Shown here: positions 1 through 8,544 of the stretch, piece after piece
Position numbering within the stretch: position 1 is the stretch's first letter
Layout of the letters: every line of letters starts with the position of its first letter
Assembly: GCA_947499255.1 (NCBI GenBank)
Contig: CANMNF010000003.1
Span: 124,001 to 188,000, forward strand
Direction: 5' to 3'
DNA from: an uncultured Sphingomonadaceae bacterium
GTDB taxonomy: Bacteria > Pseudomonadota > Alphaproteobacteria > Sphingomonadales > Sphingomonadaceae
Length of the DNA: 64,000 nucleotides
Position numbers and translations under genes: made by a program
The notes under the pieces: model-generated
The model's database searches: none
Told to the model about the DNA's origin: nothing
The model's input: the letters and a program-made list of their open reading frames with translations, nothing else

Positions 1-324
1 GCGGCGGTTTCGCTTGGTTATAGCCACACGCGGATTATCCTGCGCCACCTGATCCCCAATGTGCTCGGCCCGGTGATCGTGATCGCGACGCTTACGGTGC
101 CTGCGGTTATGCTGCTTGAGGCGTTTTTGAGCTTCCTTGGTCTTGGTGTTCAGCCGCCCAATGCTTCATGGGGCGTGCTTATCAATGAAGGTCAGCAGAA
201 CATGGAGATTTTCCCATGGCTGCTGATGTTCCCGGCCTTCTTCTTTGCTCTTACGCTGTTCTCGCTAAACTTCCTTGGCGATGGCTTGCGCGATGCGCTT
301 GACCCCAAAAGCGCAAAGGATTGA
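1..324 (+). CDS. oppC: Peptide-type ABC transporter permease, C-terminal part
   Basis: This is the 3' end of an inner-membrane permease of the DppC/OppC type, cut by the window start. The reading frame is open from base 1. The first residues (AAVSLGYSHTRIILRHLIP) match the cytoplasmic coupling loop that contacts the ATPases in this family. Two hydrophobic membrane segments follow, with the typical LSFLGLGVQPP-NASWG stretch between them. The stop lies 2 nt before the start of the ATPase gene, so the three genes form an operon. The substrate (oligopeptide, dipeptide or similar) cannot be read from this fragment. Confidence 0.9.
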   Translation, partial: AAVSLGYSHTRIILRHLIPNVLGPVIVIATLTVPAVMLLEAFLSFLGLGVQPPNASWGVLINEGQQNMEIFPWLLMFPAFFFALTLFSLNFLGDGLRDALDPKSAKD

Positions 325-326
325 AC

Positions 327-1352
327 ATGCCGCTTCTTGATGTTCGCAACCTTAGCACCTCGTTCCATTTGCGCAGCGGCATTGTCCGCGCTGCGCAGAA
401 TATCAGCCTGACGCTGGAAAAGGGGGAGACGCTGGGCATTGTTGGCGAATCCGGATCTGGCAAATCGGTCACGTGTTATTCGATCCTGCAGCTGATCCCG
501 CAACCTCCCGGCCGCATTGAAAGCGGGGAAGTGTTGTTTGAAGGGCGGGATCTTCTCAAGCTTTCAGAATCGGAAATGCGCTCGATCCGTGGGAAACGAA
601 TTTCGATGATCTTTCAGGATCCGATGACGTCGCTAAACCCGTATTTGCGCATCTCAACACAGCTTATTGAGGCGATCCGTGTCCATGACAATATGGATGA
701 GGATGCCGCGCTGAAAAAAGCGATCACTGCGCTTGAAGAAGTCGGCATTCCCGATGCCGCAAGCCGCGTGCGTAGTTACCCGCATGAGTTTTCCGGCGGT
801 ATGCGTCAACGTGTGATGATCGCAATGGCGCTGGTCAATGATCCCGATTTGCTGATCGCTGATGAACCGACAACGGCGCTGGATGTGACCGTGCAAGCGC
901 AAGTCCTCGACATCATTAAAGAGCGTCAGCGCCGTTTGGGCACTGCGGTTATCCTTGTAACGCATGATCTGGGCGTTGTGGCTGGCACGTGTGACAAAGT
1001 GCAGGTCATGTATGCCGGGCAAGTGGTGGAAAGCGGCACGACGGATCAAGTCTTCTACAATCCGCAGCACGCCTATACCCGCTCTTTGCAGAAGGCGATC
1101 CCCTCGCTTCAGGCCAAGAATGAGGCATTGTATACGATTGCGGGCACTCCGCCTGACTTGTCCAAGCCTGTTCTAGGCTGCGCTTTCTATCCGCGATGCC
1201 CGTTCCCCAAGGTCAAAGATCAGGATGGTCCTGCACCGGAACTGACTGAGCTGAGTGGCGGGCATTGCGTTCGCGATTGCGGTTATTGCGATCGCACCAA
1301 GCCGATAGAGACGGTATTGGCGCAGGACGTGGTGGCGGAGGAAACACCGTGA
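327..1352 (+). CDS. oppD: ABC transporter ATPase, OppD/DppD type
   Basis: This 341-residue ATPase would energise import of peptides or a similar solute with the permease upstream. Visible motifs are Walker A GESGSGKS near residue 41, signature FSGGMRQRV, Walker B LLIADEP followed by TTALDV, and the switch histidine in VTHDLG. The C-terminal region carries the cysteine-containing oligopeptide-transporter extension (GCAFYPRCPF), typical of OppD/OppF. I chose the ATG at 327; an in-frame TTG at 321 is less likely. The stop overlaps the GTG start of the next gene (GTGA), which points to translational coupling. Confidence 0.93.
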   Translation: MPLLDVRNLSTSFHLRSGIVRAAQNISLTLEKGETLGIVGESGSGKSVTCYSILQLIPQPPGRIESGEVLFEGRDLLKLSESEMRSIRGKRISMIFQDPMTSLNPYLRISTQLIEAIRVHDNMDEDAALKKAITALEEVGIPDAASRVRSYPHEFSGGMRQRVMIAMALVNDPDLLIADEPTTALDVTVQAQVLDIIKERQRRLGTAVILVTHDLGVVAGTCDKVQVMYAGQVVESGTTDQVFYNPQHAYTRSLQKAIPSLQAKNEALYTIAGTPPDLSKPVLGCAFYPRCPFPKVKDQDGPAPELTELSGGHCVRDCGYCDRTKPIETVLAQDVVAEETP

Positions 1353-2332
1353 GCTCTGCGCAAACTGATCTGCGCGAGGACTTCCTTGTTCTCGATAACG
1401 TGACCCAGCATTTCGATCTGGGGAGGCACTTGTTTTCGCGAAAGAGCAAAGGCGTGGTGAAAGCAGTCGATGGCATTTCGCTGACGATCAAACAGGGTGA
1501 AATCCTTGGCATTGTGGGCGAATCTGGCTGCGGGAAGACAACGCTGAGCCGCACGATCATGCAGCTTTTGCGGCCGACATCAGGCCAGATATTTCTTGAA
1601 GGCAAAGAACTCAGCGCGCTTAGCGATGCCGATATTCGGGCTGAGCGAATCAATTTCCAGATGATCTTTCAAGACCCCTATGCCTCGCTCAATCCGCGGC
1701 TAACGGTTTTTACAACTTTGAGCGAAGCGATTGGGCGCCGTCATCCTGATTTGCGCGGAGAAGACCTGCGCGCCCGCGTGATTGAGCTGATGCGAACGGT
1801 GGGCCTCAACCCTGCGCAAATGAACCGATATCCGCATGAATTTTCCGGCGGGCAGCGTCAGCGTGTGGCGATTGCACGCGCGCTTGCGCCCGAACCCAAA
1901 CTGGTAATTGCCGATGAGCCTGTTTCAGCGCTCGACGTTTCCATCCAGTCGCAGATCCTGAACCTGCTAAAGCGGTTAAGCTCAGAAATGGGACTGACGA
2001 TGATTTTCGTGTCTCACGACCTGTCCGTAGTCCGCTATATCGCGGATCGGATTGCCGTTATGTATCGCGGTCAGATTATCGAGATGGGAACGGCAGAGGC
2101 AATCGTCGATGACCCGCGGCACATTTACACGCAAGCGTTGATGAGCGCGATCCCGCAGCCAGATCCCAAGCTTGAGCGGGAGCGGGAACGTATTCTGCTG
2201 GAGGACGAGCCACCCGGCGCGCGCAAGGCCGAAGATGATTTGGAAGTGGCTGAGCTTGAAGAGGTTGTTCCCGGCCATTTCGTATCGACACGCTCGTTCG
2301 ATCGCCGTGTCAAAGTGGCTGCGGACGCTTAG
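1349..2332 (+). CDS. oppF: ABC transporter ATPase, OppF/DppF type
   Basis: This is the second ATPase of the transporter, 327 residues. It has Walker A GESGCGKT, signature FSGGQRQRVAIARAL, Walker B LVIADEP with VSALDVS, and the H-loop VSHDLS. A long acidic C-terminal tail (about residues 265-327) follows the ATPase core. The start is the GTG at 1349, preceded by a strong GGAGGAAA ribosome site and overlapping the oppD stop. The longer frame from 1265 would run deep inside oppD and has no family similarity there. The 3' end overlaps the convergent small gene by 4 nt. Confidence 0.92.
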   Translation: MSSAQTDLREDFLVLDNVTQHFDLGRHLFSRKSKGVVKAVDGISLTIKQGEILGIVGESGCGKTTLSRTIMQLLRPTSGQIFLEGKELSALSDADIRAERINFQMIFQDPYASLNPRLTVFTTLSEAIGRRHPDLRGEDLRARVIELMRTVGLNPAQMNRYPHEFSGGQRQRVAIARALAPEPKLVIADEPVSALDVSIQSQILNLLKRLSSEMGLTMIFVSHDLSVVRYIADRIAVMYRGQIIEMGTAEAIVDDPRHIYTQALMSAIPQPDPKLERERERILLEDEPPGARKAEDDLEVAELEEVVPGHFVSTRSFDRRVKVAADA

Positions 2333-2550
2333 TCTAACCAATCGGCATCGTTCTTTTTGGACGAACGTGAACACCGCGCGTGGCAGCCCTTTTGGTGACA
2401 GTCTTCAGGCAATTCCGGCGCGCTTTTCTCGATAGGAATAGTGAAAGTGCCGCCATTGCAAAGCTGGGCAACGATTGCCTGATCAGCAGCGGGCAATGGC
2501 CCCGCAAGCATGGGGGCAAGTGCGGCAAAAGAAACCCAAAGCTGGGTCAT
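2329..2550 (-). CDS. Small exported cysteine-rich protein at the end of the cco operon
   Basis: This 73-residue protein is of unknown function. Residues 1-22 look like a cleavable signal peptide (hydrophobic core, then GPLPAADQ). The mature part has four cysteines (31, 51, 56, 60), three of them with histidines in the motif DCHQKGCHARC. That pattern could bind a metal or form disulfides in the periplasm. Its ATG overlaps the ccoS stop (ATGA), so it appears translationally coupled to the oxidase maturation genes. The coupling suggests a role with the oxidase, possibly in copper handling, but that is only inference. Confidence 0.65.
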   Translation of the reverse strand: MTQLWVSFAALAPMLAGPLPAADQAIVAQLCNGGTFTIPIEKSAPELPEDCHQKGCHARCSRSSKKNDADWLD

Positions 2551-2693
2551 TCTTCGTCCTCCTCGATCAAAATACGATTGGCCGCACCATCAAGATCTTC
2601 AAACTGCCCATTGCGCATGGCCCAAAAGAAAATCGTGAGGCCAAAGCCGCCCAGTATCAACGCGATAGGGATGAGAATGGTAAGAGCTGTCAT
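2547..2693 (-). CDS. ccoS: cbb3 oxidase maturation protein CcoS
   Basis: This short gene encodes 48 residues, read directly from the complementary strand (MTALTILIPIALILGG...). It has one N-terminal membrane segment, then FFWAMRNGQFEDLDG and an acidic tail. The sequence FFWAxxxGQFDDL is the hallmark of CcoS/FixS. CcoS is needed for cofactor insertion into cbb3 oxidase in characterised bacteria. Its ATG overlaps the ccoI stop by 4 nt, and its stop overlaps the next small gene by 4 nt. Confidence 0.93.
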   Translation of the reverse strand: MTALTILIPIALILGGFGLTIFFWAMRNGQFEDLDGAANRILIEEDEE

Positions 2694-4822
2694 GCCGCAA
2701 TTACCTTGGCCGCGCGCGCCAAACGCAGCGAATTGAGCACCACGATCATGGAGCTAACTGACATCGCGACGGCGGCGATCAAAGGCGTCACCATCCCCAA
2801 CAAAGCCAGCGGCACGACAAGCACATTGTACCCGATTGCAAAGGCGAAGTTCTGCCGCACAACCGCCATGGCTTTGCGCGCAACCTTAATGGCCAAGGCC
2901 ACAGGCAAGAGCTTGTCTCCAATGAACACTGCATCTGCTGCCTGCTGGCTAACATCACTCGCTGTGCCCGGAGCAATGGAGGCGTGAGCCGCGGCAAGGG
3001 CAGGGCCATCATTGATCCCGTCCCCTATCATCAAAGGTTTGCGACCTTGTGCAGCAAGTGCTTGCAGCATATCGAGCTTGTCCTTTGGATTGGCGTCGGA
3101 TTGCGCAAAAATGCCTAGCTCCCGGGCAACCGGCGCAACAGATTGCAATCGGTCTCCTGACAGCATGCGACTTTCCAAATCCATGTCAGTAAGGTGATTG
3201 AGCGTAGCTTTGGCATCATCGCGCAGATGATCGGCGAAAGGAATGATCCAGCTTTGCTCGCCAATCCGTAGATTGGAGGCGAGCTCCTGCGTCGTGTCCT
3301 GAGGCCGCTCTAGAGCGACTTCGATGCCCTGCCAAATGCCGGTGAGGCCATGTCCTGCATTTTCGCGCAAGCTATCAATCGGCTCTGGCACCACACCTTT
3401 TGTGAGCAATGCATTGGCCAGTCCCTTGCTAAGCGGATGCCGACTGGATTGCGCAAGCCCCAACGCGATGGAGCGCGCTACATCATCAAGGCCAGCAAGG
3501 TCAGGTTGCGGTGTGCCCATCGTCAACGTGCCGGTTTTGTCGAACAGCGCGATGTCTACCTCGGCCAATCGCTCCAACGCGCTGCCGTCTTTCACCAAAA
3601 GCCCGCGCTTAACCAACGCACCCGACGCGACAACTTGCGCTGCTGGAACAGCTAGTCCGATTGCGCAGGGGCAGGTTATGATCAGGACAGCAATCGCGAT
3701 GACCAAGGATTGATGCCATCCCGCGCCCGCGATCATCCATCCGACAAAAGCGATTGCCGCAAGGCTGTGAACGGCAGGCGCGTAAAGGCGTGATGCTCGA
3801 TCAGCGATACGCACATATTGGCTTTGCGATTGCCCGGCCTCGTCCATCAGGCGCGCGATTTCCGCGAGAACGGTATTGCTCGCAACCGCGGTTAAGCGCA
3901 CGCGCAGTGGGCCATGAAGGTTGATTGCGCCAGCGTGCACCGCAGTGCCGGGAGATACCGCTTCAGGTGCGCTTTCCCCGGTCAGCATGGCGTTGTCTAC
4001 CGCGCCTTGGCCTTCTTCGACAACGCCATCGGCTGCCAGTGCTTCTCCGGCAGCGACAAGGATCAACATGCCCGGTTCAAGATCATCTGCCGCCAATCGG
4101 CTGGTCGATCCGTCTGCTTCCAAAACGCTGGCGGTGCGTCCCATGCGGCCAAGCAAAGCACCGATCCCTGCTCTGGTGCGCGTGCGCATTGTGGCATCCA
4201 GCGCTCTGCCGCAAAGCAGGAAAAACAGCAGCATCACGGCGCTTTCAAAATAGGCATGCGAGCCGCCCGTTGCGGTTTCATACAGGCTAAGCGCAGTGGC
4301 GAGGAGGACACCGATGGAAATCGGCACATCCATATTGGTCCGCCCATATCGCAGCGCCATGAGCGCCGATGAAAAGAACGGCATCCCGGCATAGGCGATA
4401 ACGGGCAGAGCAATGATCGCAGAAAGCCAGTGGAACAGCTCACGCGTCGCACCGCTCGCGCCCGCCCAGACACTGACTGAAAGCAGCATGATGTTCATCA
4501 TGCCAAAGCCGGAAACCGCAAGCGCGCGCAGCAGTTTGGTGGCCTCGCCATTGTCCTGCGCCAATGGATCAGTTGCGGCCAAATGTGCGGAAAAGCCGAG
4601 GCTTTCTATCGCTTCGCCAAGCTCGTCTTGGGTGAGGCCAGCATCATGCCGGATCGCAACTCTTTTGGCAGAAAAATTGACGCGCGCGCTTTCTATGCCA
4701 TCGCGCCTGGGCAATTCGCGTTCGATTTTTGCGATGCAGCCAGCACAGCGCATGCCCGGAACGGTGAACCTTGTGTCGATCAGGTCCGGTGCATTGATAT
4801 CGATAGCGACCGGCGCATTCAT
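2690..4822 (-). CDS. ccoI: Copper-translocating P-type ATPase CcoI/FixI
   Basis: This 710-residue P1B-type ATPase supplies copper for assembly of the cbb3 oxidase. One N-terminal heavy-metal domain carries GMRCAGC. Further along are the actuator motif TGES, the membrane metal site CPC in ITCPCAIGL, the phosphorylation motif DKTGTLT, and the hinge GDGINDGPAL. The length and single HMA domain fit CcoI. I chose the ATG at 4822, which overlaps the ccoH stop as ATGA; an upstream in-frame start at 4846 would overlap ccoH further. The position between ccoH and ccoS is the canonical order ccoGHIS. Confidence 0.95.
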   Translation of the reverse strand: MNAPVAIDINAPDLIDTRFTVPGMRCAGCIAKIERELPRRDGIESARVNFSAKRVAIRHDAGLTQDELGEAIESLGFSAHLAATDPLAQDNGEATKLLRALAVSGFGMMNIMLLSVSVWAGASGATRELFHWLSAIIALPVIAYAGMPFFSSALMALRYGRTNMDVPISIGVLLATALSLYETATGGSHAYFESAVMLLFFLLCGRALDATMRTRTRAGIGALLGRMGRTASVLEADGSTSRLAADDLEPGMLILVAAGEALAADGVVEEGQGAVDNAMLTGESAPEAVSPGTAVHAGAINLHGPLRVRLTAVASNTVLAEIARLMDEAGQSQSQYVRIADRASRLYAPAVHSLAAIAFVGWMIAGAGWHQSLVIAIAVLIITCPCAIGLAVPAAQVVASGALVKRGLLVKDGSALERLAEVDIALFDKTGTLTMGTPQPDLAGLDDVARSIALGLAQSSRHPLSKGLANALLTKGVVPEPIDSLRENAGHGLTGIWQGIEVALERPQDTTQELASNLRIGEQSWIIPFADHLRDDAKATLNHLTDMDLESRMLSGDRLQSVAPVARELGIFAQSDANPKDKLDMLQALAAQGRKPLMIGDGINDGPALAAAHASIAPGTASDVSQQAADAVFIGDKLLPVALAIKVARKAMAVVRQNFAFAIGYNVLVVPLALLGMVTPLIAAVAMSVSSMIVVLNSLRLARAAKVIAA

Positions 4823-5262
4823 CGCAGCGGTACCTCTTCCAGCCATTCCTCACCGCCTGCAGTGATCGCAAGACGTACAGTCCACCGCCCTGCATCAACA
4901 GGTGCGGTTGAACGGAATTGGCCTTCTCCCATATCGGCAAAAGCGAGGGTCAATGTTTCTTGCTCGCCAAGAGGGCGGCGCAGGTTTGCTGAAACCGTAG
5001 CATCAGCTGGAACGCTGTTCGTTTTCACAAGCAAATAGCCATCTTCACGGGTGATCTGGGCCGTCCAGCCGAGCGCTTTGCTGCGTTCAGCCTCTTCCAG
5101 CCAGCCATTGAATTTTTGACTGGCGACATAGGAATTTTCGACGATCACGCCGCCAAATCCGCTGACCGCATAACTGGCCATCAGAAAGTTGACCGCAGCC
5201 ACAATGCCAAACCCTATCACGAGGATTGCGGCCATGTTTTTGCCAGTAAATTCGCGGTTCAT
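4819..5262 (-). CDS. ccoH: cbb3 oxidase assembly protein CcoH/FixH
   Basis: This 147-residue membrane-anchored protein has one N-terminal transmembrane segment (about residues 10-30) and a periplasmic domain with the FixH-type features ENSYVASQKFN, GW near residue 65 and TVRL towards the end. CcoH takes part in assembly of the cbb3 complex. It lies between ccoG and ccoI, with 4-nt overlaps on both sides. Confidence 0.9.
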   Translation of the reverse strand: MNREFTGKNMAAILVIGFGIVAAVNFLMASYAVSGFGGVIVENSYVASQKFNGWLEEAERSKALGWTAQITREDGYLLVKTNSVPADATVSANLRRPLGEQETLTLAFADMGEGQFRSTAPVDAGRWTVRLAITAGGEEWLEEVPLR

Positions 5263-6713
5263 GGGCTCTCTTCCGGTGTGACAAAACGTGTTTCGGACGT
5301 GTCGCTTTCGCGCTGCTCGTCAAGCGATGTGAGGGTGAAAGCGAAGCTTTGACCGGCTGTGTCAGAGGGCGCCACGACATAGGCGCGCACTGTGCGGGTT
5401 GCATCGGCGGGTACTTCGACAGTCTGACTGCGGGCGGCATTTTCGCGCTGAATACTGCCTGTCCACAACAGGCCACCGGGAAGGCCATCAAGCGCGATTT
5501 CCATATCGCGCGGGCGGCTTTCCATATTACGCAGCCGCAGCGTGTAGGCATTGCGTACAGAGCCATCGCGCATCAGCATGAAGGGCGGATTGCGATCCTG
5601 GGAAACTGTCAAATCGGTATGAGAGCGAACACCAAGTGAGAACAGCAGCGCTGCACCAATCGCGCCCCAAACGCCAAAATAGACAAAGGTGCGCGGGCGC
5701 AGCAAAGTTTGCCAAGGTGGCTTTGGCGCGCCGCCAGCGGCCTCATTCTTGCAGTCTTCAAGCGTGGCATAATCGATTAGGCCGCGCGGCCGCCCGACAT
5801 CTGCCATCACCTGATCACAGGCATCAATGCAAAGCCCACAGGTGATGCAGCCAATTTGCGCGCCTTCACGGATGTCCACCCCGGTTGGGCACACCGCAAC
5901 ACATTGCAGGCAGTCAACGCAGTCACCGTATTCGCCGGGATTTTTCTCAGCCTTCTTCAGGCTGCCACGCTTTTCACCGCGCCAGTCTTTATATGTCACG
6001 ATAAGCGATTTTTCGTCGAGCATCGCGGTCTGAATGCGCGGCCAAGGGCACATATAAATGCACACTTGTTCGCGCATAAATCCGCCCAGAACAAAAGTCG
6101 TTGCGGTCAAAATACCCACAGTGGCGTAAGCGACGGGGGCAGCTTGTCCGGTGAAGAAATCCTGGAAAAGCGTGGGCGCATCCGCGAAGTAAAGTATCCA
6201 CGCCCCGCCAGTGACCAAGCTGATCAGCAGGTACACGCTCCATTTGCTGGTGCGACGGGTGATCTTGGACAAGCCCCAAGGCGCTTTATCGAGACGAATG
6301 CGGGCATTGCGATCGCCATCGAACAACCGATCAATATGCTGGAACACATCGGTCCATACCGTCTGTGGGCAAGCATATCCGCACCATGCGCGGCCCACAG
6401 CACTGGTCACCAGAAACAGGCCAATGCCCGCCATCACCAATAGCCCGGCGATGAAATAGAATTCATGCGGCCAGATCTCGATGCCGAACATATAGAACCG
6501 GCGATTGGCAAGATCGATCAGCACCGCTTGATCAGGGGCATAAGGCCCGCGATCCCAACGGATCCAAGGCGTGATGTAATAAATTCCAAGTGTCACCACC
6601 ATGGCGAGCCATTTGAACCGCCGAAACGGTCCATCGACCCGCTTATTGTGGATCACCTTGTGCTTTTCATAAAGCTCAGGTGGTTGATCAAGAGTGGGGC
6701 TAGGGTTGGCCAT
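5259..6713 (-). CDS. ccoG: cbb3 oxidase maturation ferredoxin-like protein CcoG/FixG
   Basis: This 484-residue polytopic membrane protein carries two ferredoxin-type cysteine clusters, CVDCLQCVAVCP and CITCGLCIDAC. A membrane-side WCGYACPQTVW motif and CIYMCPWPR are also present. CcoG acts as a cupric reductase in oxidase assembly in characterised systems. An Ig-like C-terminal domain occupies about the last 120 residues. The ATG at 6713 is preferred over the upstream start at 6764 because it lies just before the ccoP stop (14-nt overlap) and gives the usual N-terminus. Confidence 0.94.
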   Translation of the reverse strand: MANPSPTLDQPPELYEKHKVIHNKRVDGPFRRFKWLAMVVTLGIYYITPWIRWDRGPYAPDQAVLIDLANRRFYMFGIEIWPHEFYFIAGLLVMAGIGLFLVTSAVGRAWCGYACPQTVWTDVFQHIDRLFDGDRNARIRLDKAPWGLSKITRRTSKWSVYLLISLVTGGAWILYFADAPTLFQDFFTGQAAPVAYATVGILTATTFVLGGFMREQVCIYMCPWPRIQTAMLDEKSLIVTYKDWRGEKRGSLKKAEKNPGEYGDCVDCLQCVAVCPTGVDIREGAQIGCITCGLCIDACDQVMADVGRPRGLIDYATLEDCKNEAAGGAPKPPWQTLLRPRTFVYFGVWGAIGAALLFSLGVRSHTDLTVSQDRNPPFMLMRDGSVRNAYTLRLRNMESRPRDMEIALDGLPGGLLWTGSIQRENAARSQTVEVPADATRTVRAYVVAPSDTAGQSFAFTLTSLDEQRESDTSETRFVTPEESP

Positions 6714-7620
6714 TGCCCTCCTCCAACACCGCCACTTCAGGAGCGGGCAAGGTTTCGCCGCCACCCAGAGAGTGGACGTAGGCGGCCAGCATCTTGATGG
6801 TCACAGGATCAAGGCGATCCTTCCATCCGGGCATCACGCCGTGGTTTGGTACAGCGATTTGCTGACGCACTTCGGCTTCACTGCTGCCATAAAGCCAGAT
6901 GGCATCATTAAGCGCGGGTGCTCCAAATGTCCGGTTTCCAGATCCGTTCGCCTGATGACAGGCGACGCAATTGATGTCGTAAAGCTCAGCGCCGGTCGCA
7001 GAACTTTGCCCGCGATCGGTGAAGGACAAGACGTGTCCGGCAAGCGCGTTGATCTGCCCATCGCTAAACACTTCGCCAAAGCCCGGCATCAGGCTGAAAC
7101 GCGTTTGCGCAGAGCCTTCCCAGCGAATGCCGTGCTGGAGCGTGAATTCGATAGCTTCAAGGTCACCGCCCCAAATCCAGTCATCATCATTGAGATTGGG
7201 ATATCCGGGAGAACCGGCAGCACCTGCGCCATGGCATTGCACGCAATTCACCTTGAACGCTGCCGCACCGCCAGCCACCGCTCGCTGCATCAGTTCAGGA
7301 TTGGCTGGCAGTTTAACGATATCGATCGCTGCGATTTGATCGCGTACACCTTGGCGCGCCATGTCGGCGGTGCTGATCTCTTCTGCCAGCTGACCGCGGC
7401 TGGTCCAACCCAGCACGCCTTGTGTGGCGTTGTTCACCAGCGGCCATGCCGGATAGAGAACCACATAGACCACTGCCCACACAATGGTTGCGTAAAAGGT
7501 CCACAGCCACCAGCGCGGCAAAGGTGTGTTCAGTTCTTCGATACCGTCCCATTCATGGCCGACAAATTCGGTTCCGGTCGGTTGATCGACGCGTGTTTCG
7601 TTGTGCGGATCATTCGCCAT
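6700..7620 (-). CDS. ccoP: cbb3-type cytochrome c oxidase subunit III (diheme)
   Basis: This 306-residue subunit brings electrons into the oxidase. It has one N-terminal membrane helix (LPRWWLWTFYATIVWAVVY) and two c-type heme motifs, CVQCH and CVACH, each followed by a later methionine ligand region (SLMPGFG and GVMPGW). The ATG at 7620 lies inside the end of ccoQ, an 11-nt overlap; an in-frame start at 7662 would add 14 unlikely residues. It is part of ccoNOQP. Confidence 0.95.
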   Translation of the reverse strand: MANDPHNETRVDQPTGTEFVGHEWDGIEELNTPLPRWWLWTFYATIVWAVVYVVLYPAWPLVNNATQGVLGWTSRGQLAEEISTADMARQGVRDQIAAIDIVKLPANPELMQRAVAGGAAAFKVNCVQCHGAGAAGSPGYPNLNDDDWIWGGDLEAIEFTLQHGIRWEGSAQTRFSLMPGFGEVFSDGQINALAGHVLSFTDRGQSSATGAELYDINCVACHQANGSGNRTFGAPALNDAIWLYGSSEAEVRQQIAVPNHGVMPGWKDRLDPVTIKMLAAYVHSLGGGETLPAPEVAVLEEGNGQP

Positions 7621-7774
7621 CGTCTTGGTCCTTGAAGATCGAGTGCTTGGCTTCTTCGGCATGCTTGCTGGCGCGGGGCAGGAAATGCCAACCGCACAAA
7701 AGCAGATAAAGCGCGAAAATCATCACCAGCCCATAGCTGTCGGCAAAGTGGCGCAAAGCGTCATAAAAGCTCAT
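7610..7774 (-). CDS. ccoQ: cbb3-type cytochrome c oxidase subunit CcoQ
   Basis: This 54-residue subunit, read directly from the complementary strand, starts [16 protein letters not shown] and has one membrane helix ([15 protein letters not shown]) followed by a charged cytoplasmic tail. Size, single helix and place between ccoO and ccoP define CcoQ, which stabilises the oxidase. Its start overlaps the ccoO stop as ATGA and its 3' end overlaps ccoP by 11 nt. Confidence 0.92.
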   Translation of the reverse strand: MSFYDALRHFADSYGLVMIFALYLLLCGWHFLPRASKHAEEAKHSIFKDQDDGE

Positions 7775-8532
7775 CGTCCAACCTCCTGCGCCAATTCTTG
7801 TTGTGCAGCAGCGCTGTTCACATCGACCAGCGTGCCAAGCATTTGCAGGTAAGCGACAAGCGCATCCATTTCGGTCACCCGCCCAGGGTCGCCGTCAAAG
7901 TCGCGAACTTGCGCTTTGGGGTAACGCTCGGTCAGATCTTCTGGGCGCACATCGGGATCGGCCTGGGCAACGATATCTGTTGCGGCCATCTCAATATCGC
8001 GATCTGTGTAAGGCACGCCAACGCGGCTCAATGCTGTCAGCATTCCAGCGGGATCAGCCACTTTCAGCTGCGTTTCAGCGAGAAAGCTGTATTGCGGCAT
8101 GATCGATTGCGGCACCACGCTTTGCGGGTCGATCAGGTGCTGGACATGCCATGCATCAGAATACCGACCGCCCACACGCGCCAGATCAGGGCCGGTACGT
8201 TTTGATCCCCATTGGAAAGGGTGATCAAACATACTCTCGGCAGCAAGGCTGTACGGGCCATAGCGCTCCACTTCATCACGGAACGGACGGATCATCTGGC
8301 TGTGACAGGTGTAGCACCCTTCACGGATATAGATGTCACGTCCGGCCTGTTCGAGCGGGGTATAAGGACGCATCCCTTCCACCTGCTCGATCGTGTTGTC
8401 GAGGTAGAACAATGGTGTGATCTGGACGAGGCCGCCAATCGCGACAGTAACCAGCGTTCCCAAAGCCATAAGAGTGATATTGCGCTCCAGCCGTGCGTGG
8501 CCTTTGGCGGGTGTATTGGGCTCAGTGCTCAT
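7771..8532 (-). CDS. ccoO: cbb3-type cytochrome c oxidase subunit II (monoheme)
   Basis: This 253-residue cytochrome c subunit has one N-terminal membrane segment (about residues 20-42) and a single heme motif, CYTCH, in the family-typical context [23 protein letters not shown]. The sequence [20 protein letters not shown] is also characteristic of CcoO/FixO. It is separated from ccoN by 12 nt and coupled to ccoQ by a 4-nt overlap. Confidence 0.96.
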   Translation of the reverse strand: MSTEPNTPAKGHARLERNITLMALGTLVTVAIGGLVQITPLFYLDNTIEQVEGMRPYTPLEQAGRDIYIREGCYTCHSQMIRPFRDEVERYGPYSLAAESMFDHPFQWGSKRTGPDLARVGGRYSDAWHVQHLIDPQSVVPQSIMPQYSFLAETQLKVADPAGMLTALSRVGVPYTDRDIEMAATDIVAQADPDVRPEDLTERYPKAQVRDFDGDPGRVTEMDALVAYLQMLGTLVDVNSAAAQQELAQEVGR

Positions 8533-8544
8533 CGATTTGCCCTC

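Noticed and set aside
6694-7635. Plus-strand open frame of 313 codons
   Set aside because: It is the mirror of ccoP, which has both heme motifs; no protein similarity is visible.
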